21,324 bases of DNA, from assembly GCA_964512325.1 (NCBI GenBank), contig CAZEGN010000020.1, positions 1 through 21,324 on the forward strand. Direction: 5' to 3'. This document shows, one piece after another, positions 16,316 to 21,324 of this stretch. The notes below the pieces were generated by a model. That model made no database searches. It saw nothing but the letters and a program-made list of their open reading frames with translations, and was not told where the DNA came from. The DNA is from JACQZO01 sp964512325. GTDB taxonomy: Bacteria > Patescibacteriota > Gracilibacteria > RBG-16-42-10. Position numbers and translations under genes: made by a program. The number at the start of each line of letters is the position of its first letter. Position 1 is the stretch's first letter.

Positions 16316-16342
16316 CAAATGAACTTCTAATTCTCAACCTGC

Positions 16343-17254
16343 ATGTCACAATCGTTTCTCTTAAGTGCCTTTCTCTTCTATCAAGCAACACAAAATTCTG
16401 TGCTCTTAAATCTGCCCCCCCTAGATTTACCAGCAGGAGTACAGACACAGGTACTAGCCGAAAACAAAAGCTTTGATCCCAATTTGTTTGGTATAAAAAA
16501 AGACACCAATGCACTTGCACCAGTAATTGCTGCCAAGGGAGCCATTGTAATGGACGTAAACACGCAAGCCATTCTCTATCAAAAGAATGCTTTTATGCAC
16601 ATGCCTATTGCCAGTATTACTAAGCTCTTCACTGCAATGGCAGTCTTGGATCAGGAGCCAGATCTGAGTCGGGTAATTACAGTAGACAAGTTTGCTGCCG
16701 ATATGCCCGCCTCCAAGATTTATTTGAAACCTGGAGACAAACTCACGCTGCATTCATTGCTACAAGCAAGCCTCATCCCATCAGCCAATGACGCTACCCA
16801 AGCATTGGTGGATGGTGTGTTTGGTACTACTGAAACCGGGCTAGCAAAAATCAATGAAAAAGTACAAGAATTGGGACTTATTAATACACACATTGCTACG
16901 CCGATAGGCTTTGATAATCCGGACAATTATTCCACACCATTCGAATTAACCAAGGCTGTATATCATCTCTATCAAAACTACCCGACTATTCTTGATTTGG
17001 TAAAAGAAAAAAACCTGACCATCACTTCTAAACTTGGAAATACCTATCAGCTACGCTCCACCAATCAACTCTTGGGCAGCTATATAGATATCGAAGGTTT
17101 AAAAACCGGAACAACACCCGAAGCAGGCGAGTCCTTTGTTTCTATTGGGTCTTATCAGGGACGTAAGTTTATTACTGTCGTCCTCAATAGTCCTGATCGT
17201 TTTCAGGAAACGAAAGTACTCTATGAATGGGTTACGAGACACTATCATTGGTAA
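16343..17254 (+). CDS. D-alanyl-D-alanine carboxypeptidase, S11 family (DacA/PBP5-like)
   Basis: A 303-residue penicillin-binding protein that removes the terminal D-Ala from peptidoglycan stem peptides outside the membrane. All three active-site motifs are present: S91-I-T-K94 (SxxK, nucleophile S91), S147-A-N149 (SxN), and K254-T-G256 (KTG). The N-terminus has only a weak hydrophobic stretch (FLLSAFLFYQA, 5-15) without basic residues before it, so the export signal is unusual; an in-frame stop just upstream rules out a longer start. The protein ends soon after the catalytic domain, without the C-terminal beta domain and membrane anchor of PBP5, so it may be a minimal form. It follows the pseudouridine synthase by 27 nt. 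Confidence 0.92.
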   Translation: MSQSFLLSAFLFYQATQNSVLLNLPPLDLPAGVQTQVLAENKSFDPNLFGIKKDTNALAPVIAAKGAIVMDVNTQAILYQKNAFMHMPIASITKLFTAMAVLDQEPDLSRVITVDKFAADMPASKIYLKPGDKLTLHSLLQASLIPSANDATQALVDGVFGTTETGLAKINEKVQELGLINTHIATPIGFDNPDNYSTPFELTKAVYHLYQNYPTILDLVKEKNLTITSKLGNTYQLRSTNQLLGSYIDIEGLKTGTTPEAGESFVSIGSYQGRKFITVVLNSPDRFQETKVLYEWVTRHYHW

Positions 17255-17262
17255 TCAGGGCA

Positions 17263-17271
17263 TGGTATAAT
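17263..17271 (+). promoter_or_regulatory. Extended -10 promoter for the zinc-ribbon gene
   Basis: TGGTATAAT is a perfect extended -10 element, starting 9 nt after the carboxypeptidase stop codon. No good -35 box is seen, as is common with extended -10 promoters. Transcription would start near 17278 and give a leader of about 17 nt for the gene at 17295. Confidence 0.65.
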
Positions 17272-17294
17272 GGGGATAGCGTAAAGAAAACAAA

Positions 17295-17633
17295 ATGAAT
17301 TTCACTTCCCTCAGAGCCGTTATTCGGAACATCAAGAGTCATGTGAATTGTCCTCAATGTGATAATAGTTATTCCAACGATGATATCACTGTTGTTAGCT
17401 GTATTGGCGACAAATGCGCTATTGTAGCACAATGTGATTATTGCAAAACATCAATCATGATTACTGCCAGCTTAACTCCTCAGGGCATGACTACAGGAGT
17501 CACAAAAAAAGAACTAAATGCAGATGTCACAAAACTAGAGTCACAAGAAATCGTGAATTCTGAAGATGTGATGCAAGTTCATGAATTTCTCAAAAATTTC
17601 AAAGGCAATTTAGGTGACATGCTTCAAAAGTAA
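17295..17633 (+). CDS. Small zinc-ribbon protein of unknown function
   Basis: A 112-residue soluble protein. Cysteine pairs C19-P-Q-C22 and C47-D-Y-C50 form a likely zinc ribbon, with two more cysteines (C36 and C41) between them. The middle (60-90) is polar and probably flexible. The C-terminus (SEDVMQVHEFLKNFKGNLGD) looks like a defined helical motif and may be a binding site. I do not recognise the family with certainty. The gene stands alone: its own extended -10 promoter lies upstream and a strong terminator downstream, so it is expressed as a monocistronic unit. That, and the conserved-looking tail, suggest a regulated or abundant small protein rather than an operon by-product (inference). 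Confidence 0.7.
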   Translation: MNFTSLRAVIRNIKSHVNCPQCDNSYSNDDITVVSCIGDKCAIVAQCDYCKTSIMITASLTPQGMTTGVTKKELNADVTKLESQEIVNSEDVMQVHEFLKNFKGNLGDMLQK

Positions 17634-17656
17634 ATTATTTCTCATTCGTTTTTTCT

Positions 17657-17687
17657 AAAAGCACTAGGGATAAACTAGTGCTTTTTT
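17657..17687 (+). terminator. Strong intrinsic terminator
   Basis: AAAAGCACTAG (17657-17667) pairs perfectly with CTAGTGCTTTT (17675-17685) around a 7-nt loop, and the T run extends to 17687. With A at the left base and T at the right, it could work in both directions. It closes the zinc-ribbon gene, 23 nt after its stop. Confidence 0.9.
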
Positions 17688-17760
17688 GTATTTCGTGCTG
17701 TAAATGATTGAGCACTATGAACTTGCCACCCAGGCTGTCTTTTCTTTAGCCGAGATAGCA

Positions 17761-17769
17761 TGTTATAGT
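17761..17769 (+). promoter_or_regulatory. Extended -10 promoter for the kinase-like pair
   Basis: TGTTATAGT is an extended -10 element (TATAGT at 17764-17769, 5 of 6 to consensus). It lies 26 nt before the ATG at 17796 and after the strong terminator, so it probably drives the two phosphotransferase-like genes. Confidence 0.5.
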
Positions 17770-17795
17770 GTTTTCTCTGTGTAATAATACAAAAC

Positions 17796-18746
17796 ATGAC
17801 AGACCACAAAAGTATCACACTGGAAACAGTAGGTGCTGCCCAGTTTATAAAAGAAAGAAGACTTCGCACCATAGAACCTTTTTTATTAGGACGCTTAGGC
17901 GTAAGCCGTGTTTTAGATAGTGATAATCATCCTTATATTCTTAAGACCGACAAAATCCCTCCTGATCAAATAGCCTTATTAACCACACCGCTGCCTGTCG
18001 GAGTCAATGCTTTTATCAGATTCCCTTACGTAGAAGCGATTGGCACAACATCTGCAGAACAAAAGGCCACCTGGGTACTGATGGAAGATGTGCAGGGCAA
18101 AAAAGAAGCAGATCTCATAGATACAGACCCCCAATTCTGTATTGATAAAAATTGGGAGATTGCCCAGGCTTATCAAACAGTAATCGCTACATACAGCCGA
18201 CGAGAACCCTTAGCGGTCGATGCAGCAGCAACCTTTGCTTGGCTCTTTGACCGTTTGGAAAAGTGGTCTGCAAAGATTATAGAAGCGCAGCTCATTACTG
18301 CAGCAGATGTAGCCAAAATCAAGGCAACCTGGGACAACCTAATTGCTGAAAATGGTAATCGTCTGATCGCAACAGTACATGGCAATATCCATGGTGACCA
18401 TGTCATTTTCCCTGAGCAAGGCCCTAGTGTCATACTCGACCCTGTAATATGGGTGCGACCAGGAAGAAGCGAATACTATGATTGGTTACGCTCACTTGAT
18501 TGGATGATACTCAAGTCACGCCAGCCAGAAGCAATGATGAATCTAGTCATAAAAAATATTCGTCAGCGACTGAATCATATTCCCGAAGAAGAACTGCGCG
18601 CATTCATTGCTTTACGAGCCATAGGTTGTCTTGGTGCTGATATCTTGGGAAATATGGATATACCGCCTAGTGAAAGAGAAAATGAAAGAAAAAACTGTTT
18701 TATCAGTTTGATCCAGGGCCGTTTTTCACTTACACAACGGCACTAA
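17796..18746 (+). CDS. Aminoglycoside-phosphotransferase-like (APH fold) protein, first of a tandem pair
   Basis: A 316-residue protein resembling the APH/choline-kinase superfamily, kinases of small molecules. A candidate ATP-binding lysine is K50 in YILKTDK, and a hinge-like WVLMEDV lies at 93-99. The catalytic loop reads VHGNIHGDHV (194-203): the usual HGDxxxxN has become HGN, so the catalytic aspartate is replaced by N197 and the metal-binding asparagine by H202. The second aspartate is kept (D215 in VILDP). Then comes EYYDWLRSLDW. The next gene, 49 nt downstream, is a diverged paralogue with the same IHGD and YDxLR pattern. Activity is uncertain: it may be a pseudokinase or use a shifted acid, such as D201. 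The family call is from motif pattern only. Confidence 0.55.
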   Translation: MTDHKSITLETVGAAQFIKERRLRTIEPFLLGRLGVSRVLDSDNHPYILKTDKIPPDQIALLTTPLPVGVNAFIRFPYVEAIGTTSAEQKATWVLMEDVQGKKEADLIDTDPQFCIDKNWEIAQAYQTVIATYSRREPLAVDAAATFAWLFDRLEKWSAKIIEAQLITAADVAKIKATWDNLIAENGNRLIATVHGNIHGDHVIFPEQGPSVILDPVIWVRPGRSEYYDWLRSLDWMILKSRQPEAMMNLVIKNIRQRLNHIPEEELRAFIALRAIGCLGADILGNMDIPPSERENERKNCFISLIQGRFSLTQRH

Positions 18747-18795
18747 TTTGCTTTTCTCCACAATCTTCATTAGATTATTCACTTAAAAAGTGCCT

Positions 18796-19770
18796 ATGTT
18801 TCCTCGTGGACCACAAGAGTTTCTCTATCGAGACCCAGACTTCGCGGCACAACTTGCGCAGGAGGGGATAACGTTATTTCATAGCCTCGCAGCGATTGAA
18901 CGAGATACAGTTGCACACCCACACCGCCAAGCCTTAGCACGTATCTTAGTAGATAAAAGATTTGTCGGTATTGATCCTGAAGGAACACTGACCATAGTCT
19001 GTCCAGCATCAGCACAATCACCGCATGAAAGAGCGTTTACAGATTTTTGTAATGGACAAATGATACAGGGAGTACAAATGCCCTGTATTCACCCTGCTTT
19101 TAAAAGAGCTCCTCACCTAGTCACTTTTTTTGAGAAAGGCCCGTATACAACAGAATGTTATGCTGACACTGATAGCACATTCACTACTATCGCAGCTGCA
19201 CACACCGCTTTCCAAGAAGCAGCTCACCGCTATGCTAAACATCAAGGCATTAAGCCATGTAGCACTGAGGCAGCAAAGTGGACATTGAGCAGAACAGTTG
19301 GCTGGCCGGCAAAAAACTTACGCTATGACCGCTGTTTCTCAACTGTATCAGCATACGTCAATGTTGGCCGCGAACTTGCACCACATGCTAGCACCAGTGA
19401 TAAAACCATAGGTTGGGCGCACGATGATATTCACGGTGATCGCTGTGTGTGGATTAACGGCATGCTCCACTTTACACATCTGAAATTGCATACACGTCCC
19501 TTAGCACATTGCTATGATTTGCTACGCGCCTGGGGACACATGCTCCTTTTTAGTGCTAATCCTGAACAACTTGCTTCTACCATTTCAGCTAAAGTCGCCG
19601 CACTTTGCTCCCAAAATCCTGAGCATGCGCGGGGCATTCGTGCCCTATGGCGTATGCGTTGCAGTGGCATGATGAGTGATATTTATCGTCATCCTGAGCG
19701 CCGTAATGATGACAAGTTTTTAAGGGTACTGAAAGTTTTCAAGCAAATCGTTGAAGATCAGCTTAGTTAA
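18796..19770 (+). CDS. APH-like paralogue, second of the tandem pair
   Basis: A 324-residue protein that appears to be a diverged copy of its upstream neighbour. The shared stretch is AHDDIHGDRC (208-217) against VHGNIHGDHV, followed in both by YDxLR (YDLLR, 240-244). Here the catalytic-loop aspartate is kept (D211), but the candidate ATP-binding lysine is gone (LTIVCPAS replaces YILKTDKI) and the second aspartate is replaced (FTHLK, H228, where the partner has ILDP). It is rich in His and Cys. I chose the ATG at 18796; a GTG at 18790 is possible, but it falls in a small hairpin (18780-18792) and all other genes here start with ATG. Its 3' end overlaps the convergent deacylase gene by 8 nt. 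The family assignment is tentative. Confidence 0.5.
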   Translation: MFPRGPQEFLYRDPDFAAQLAQEGITLFHSLAAIERDTVAHPHRQALARILVDKRFVGIDPEGTLTIVCPASAQSPHERAFTDFCNGQMIQGVQMPCIHPAFKRAPHLVTFFEKGPYTTECYADTDSTFTTIAAAHTAFQEAAHRYAKHQGIKPCSTEAAKWTLSRTVGWPAKNLRYDRCFSTVSAYVNVGRELAPHASTSDKTIGWAHDDIHGDRCVWINGMLHFTHLKLHTRPLAHCYDLLRAWGHMLLFSANPEQLASTISAKVAALCSQNPEHARGIRALWRMRCSGMMSDIYRHPERRNDDKFLRVLKVFKQIVEDQLS

Positions 19771-20257
19771 ATACTCGTGGCTGATAATCATGCTGCGTGG
19801 CAGCCAAATACTTTTTGAAATCAGCGCTAGTAATGGCAAGCGAAGCAGTATTTTCATTGGGGTGAAAACAAACTAGTTCATGACTTAACAAATCTTGATC
19901 AACAATCACTTTTACCTGATTGTTGGCATCATTTATTAGGCCAAAGGGTGAAACCGAGCCTGGTGTCACTCCTAACAAACGCTCAAGATCATCAGCACTA
20001 GCGAATTTCACCTCTCCTTCCGCTAATTCACGCTCCAATGCTTTGAGATCAGCACGTTTATGAGCTTGAATAATAATCAAATAGTACCTGCCTGCTTTCT
20101 TCGTGTATACGAATAAGTTTTTAGCATGACCTCCAGGCAATAGAGTAGTCAACGTCTCTGACTCAGCTACTGTAAATACAGCATCATGCTCATAAACCCG
20201 ATAATGAATGTGTATTTGATCAAGAAAGTCAAAAACAGCTTTTCGCTTATTATTCAT
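19763..20257 (-). CDS. YbaK/ProX-type aminoacyl-tRNA deacylase
   Basis: A 164-residue stand-alone editing domain of the prolyl-tRNA-editing (INS-like, YbaK/ProX/PrdX) superfamily, which hydrolyses mischarged aminoacyl-tRNAs in trans. Visible family segments are GGHAKNLFVYT (42-52, with the conserved lysine K46), KFASADDLERLLGVTPGSVS (84-103), FGLIND (105-110) and FHPNENTASL (131-140). The pattern is closest to the ProXp-ala/PrdX group, which clears Ala from tRNA-Pro, but the exact substrate is inferred. I chose the ATG at 20257; an in-frame TTG three codons upstream is less likely. It would complement the synthetase editing domains encoded by alaS and ileS in this window. It is convergent with the second APH-like gene (8-nt overlap) and downstream of the nucleotidyltransferase on the same strand. 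Confidence 0.85.
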   Translation of the reverse strand: MNNKRKAVFDFLDQIHIHYRVYEHDAVFTVAESETLTTLLPGGHAKNLFVYTKKAGRYYLIIIQAHKRADLKALERELAEGEVKFASADDLERLLGVTPGSVSPFGLINDANNQVKVIVDQDLLSHELVCFHPNENTASLAITSADFKKYLAATQHDYQPRVFN

Positions 20258-20336
20258 TGATAACAAAGTTAATAATTACCATATGCTTAAGTCAGGAAAT
20301 CAATATAATCAACCCAAAAATCCAGTTTGCTGTAAT

Positions 20337-20963
20337 TTACCCTAATTTTTTCACGTTTTCCTGCCAAGGCAGGATAGTTAAATTAGGCCAACGTTGTTTC
20401 CACTGTAAAGCTTTGGTTTCATAATTTATTTGTTGCTCCGCTCGATTGCGATTAGGACGGATAGTAAAACTAAGCACGTCAGACAATCCATGGGGAGCAA
20501 AAATTTCCATTTCTCCTTGATCATTCAGTTTAACTGCTAAACTAGCAGCTGTACACAGCCAAGAAGCAATAGGTTGCTCAGTGCAAACAAAAGGCTGCAT
20601 TTCAATCTTAAACTTTTGTGGGTACCAAATATGGACTCGAGCCTGATTGCGTAGTTCTACTGGGATATTGGTCCCAGCAAATATAGCATTTGCCTGTTTA
20701 ATATAGGCATCTTCCGCTTCATAAGAATAATCTGGATCAAAATAGGGGACATCATAGTCCTTAATACCAAATGTGCTTTCTAAGCCCGACAAATGATTCC
20801 AAATTGTTTGGGCCACCGATCCACCAGCCACATACCAATTAGGCAATTGCATTGTTTGTAACCTCTCTAACACAGTCATTAGCTGCTGATTGGCACGAAT
20901 GGCACTTTTAACAACCCGTAATTGTTCCTCACAAGTAGCATATTCCCATGACTTCATAAGCAT
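20337..20963 (-). CDS. Nucleotidyltransferase-family protein (PF06042/COG3575-like)
   Basis: A 208-residue protein of a widespread uncharacterised nucleotidyltransferase-like family. The recognisable pieces are WYVAGGSVAQTIWNHLSG (43-60, with the GGS turn of the nucleotidyltransferase fold), GIKDYDVPYFD (66-76, with the paired acidic residues D69 and D71), EAEDAYI (82-88), and VELRNQARVHIWYP (102-115). The acidic residues needed for metal binding are present, so it is probably catalytic, but the family's substrate is not known. Starts at 20963 and 20957 (ATG CTT ATG) are equally possible. The deacylase gene follows 79 nt downstream on the same strand and may be co-transcribed. Confidence 0.8.
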   Translation of the reverse strand: MLMKSWEYATCEEQLRVVKSAIRANQQLMTVLERLQTMQLPNWYVAGGSVAQTIWNHLSGLESTFGIKDYDVPYFDPDYSYEAEDAYIKQANAIFAGTNIPVELRNQARVHIWYPQKFKIEMQPFVCTEQPIASWLCTAASLAVKLNDQGEMEIFAPHGLSDVLSFTIRPNRNRAEQQINYETKALQWKQRWPNLTILPWQENVKKLG

Positions 20964-21030
20964 AAAATATTTGCTTACACCATAACGCCACTCACCCCCA
21001 ATCAGGCAAGCACTTTCACTTGCCCCCCTG

Positions 21031-21116
21031 TCCTTATCCTTATCCTCATCCTAATCCTTCGAGCACCCAAAAGCAGCCTCATTATCTTGAAAGTCTCAAG
21101 AGGATAAGGATGAGGA
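21031..21116. repeat. Hexamer pyrimidine repeat with inverted partner
   Basis: The left arm is four 6-bp units (TCCTTA, TCCTTA, TCCTCA, TCCTAA; 21031-21054). The segment 21031-21047 is complementary to 21100-21116 at 16 of 17 positions, with 52 nt between the arms. The repeat lies in the gap between the nucleotidyltransferase and tRNA-Arg, downstream of the tRNA in its reading direction. I see no gene between 20964 and 21138. Confidence 0.6.
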
Positions 21117-21120
21117 GAAG

Positions 21121-21138
21121 ACGAGCACAAGTGCTCGT
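21121..21138 (-). terminator. Palindrome immediately after the tRNA 3' end
   Basis: ACGAGCAC and GTGCTCGT form a perfect 8-bp palindrome with 2 nt between, directly abutting the encoded CCA of tRNA-Arg. Downstream on the minus strand is CTTCTCCTC, pyrimidine-rich but not a T run. It may be a terminator or a processing and stability element for the tRNA precursor. Confidence 0.4.
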
Positions 21139-21213
21139 TGGTGCCCCTGGAAGGAATCGAACCTTCACAACCGGTTCCGAAGACCGGGACTCTATCCATT
21201 AAGCTACAGGGGC
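21139..21213 (-). tRNA. tRNA-Arg (anticodon UCG)
   Basis: On the minus strand, GCCCCTG at the 5' end pairs with CAGGGGC, followed by discriminator A and an encoded CCA. The anticodon stem CCGGT/ACCGG encloses the loop CTTCGGA, giving anticodon TCG (arginine, CGA and related codons). The T-arm is GAAGG-TTCGATT-CCTTC. The D-stem is weak, with two G-U pairs (GCTT/GAGT). The total is 75 nt including CCA. Confidence 0.95.
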
Positions 21214-21224
21214 AAGGCGACAGG

Positions 21225-21233
21225 AGTATAGCA
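21225..21233 (-). promoter_or_regulatory. Extended -10 promoter of tRNA-Arg
   Basis: On the minus strand, TGCTATACT is an extended -10 element (TATACT at 21230-21225) 11 nt upstream of the mature tRNA 5' end. The insertion sequence begins at 21271, 38 bp beyond this element, so the core promoter is kept. Confidence 0.6.
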
Positions 21234-21243
21234 AGATAGTTTA

Positions 21244-21270
21244 AAATTTGAAATGTGAAGTCCAAAGTCC
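21244..21270. repeat. Short heptamer array next to the second insertion sequence
   Basis: Four units in phase: AAATTTG, AAATGTG, AAGTCCA and AAGTCC, the last joined to the first G of the insertion sequence at 21271. The array appears to be interrupted by, or to end at, the insertion. Confidence 0.5.
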
Positions 21271-21324
21271 GGTTAAATTAAACAATAGGTTGGGGAAAAT
21301 AATTTTGAGAGAGTTAAGGTAAAG
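21271..21324 (-). mobile_element. End of a second IS1595-family element, opposite orientation (cut by the window)
   Basis: Starting at 21271, the sequence matches the reverse complement of the right end of the element at 4400-5326 at 47 of 54 positions, including the first 23 bases exactly. It is therefore the same type of element, diverged rather than an identical copy. The rest lies outside the window. A target duplication, if present, would begin from CAAAGTCC (21263-21270). Confidence 0.9.
21273..21324 (-). CDS. IS1595-family transposase, C-terminal end only (cut by the window)
   Basis: The minus strand reads FTLTLSKLFSPTYCLI and a TAA stop. The complete transposase at 4470-5324 ends FKLTLSLLFSPTYCLI, so 14 of 16 residues are identical. 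Whether the rest of the gene is intact cannot be seen here. Confidence 0.85.
   Translation of the reverse strand, partial: FTLTLSKLFSPTYCLI

Noticed and set aside
4400..21324. Composite transposon bounded by the two IS copies
   Set aside because: The copies have diverged and the interior is ordinary housekeeping genes, so mobilisation as a unit is unlikely.

Overview
The window reads like a compact, moderately AT-rich bacterial chromosome of the Candidate Phyla Radiation (Patescibacteria), perhaps a Parcubacteria-like lineage. That placement is inferred from several traits: a shortened alanyl-tRNA synthetase without its C-terminal domain, a type-2 isoleucyl-tRNA synthetase, tightly packed and often convergent genes, starts with no Shine-Dalgarno sequence, and heptamer micro-repeats in several gene gaps. 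All complete genes use the standard code, and no stop codon in the window is TGA.

Layout. Positions 1-238 hold a good sigma70-type promoter, a nested hairpin and an intrinsic terminator, all upstream of a two-gene unit: an ATP-grasp ligase and an AspA/AstE-type zinc amidohydrolase. alaS follows on the minus strand with its own promoter. An intact IS1595-family insertion sequence (4400-5326) with a perfect 8-bp target duplication lies 20 bp upstream of that promoter. Next come a small unknown gene, uvrB (minus), ileS (plus), an MgtC/SapB-DUF4010 membrane protein (minus), uvrC (plus), a two-helix membrane protein with a lysine-rich tail (minus), then on the plus strand an RsuA/RluB-type pseudouridine synthase, a D-Ala-D-Ala carboxypeptidase, a small zinc-ribbon protein, and two tandem aminoglycoside-phosphotransferase-like paralogues. 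On the minus strand there follow a YbaK/ProX-type tRNA deacylase, a PF06042-like nucleotidyltransferase and tRNA-Arg(UCG). The window ends inside a second, diverged copy of the same insertion sequence in the opposite orientation.

Functionally this is mostly housekeeping. Translation quality is covered by alaS, ileS, a trans-editing deacylase, a pseudouridine synthase and a tRNA. Nucleotide excision repair is represented by uvrB and uvrC, and cell-wall trimming by the carboxypeptidase.

The most unusual points are: a complete histidine-phosphatase domain inserted in the anticodon-binding region of IleRS; heptamer-phased micro-repeat arrays at gene boundaries, some folding back on each other; a promoter-hairpin-terminator module before the ATP-grasp/AspA pair; and two adjacent kinase-like paralogues that have lost complementary catalytic residues.
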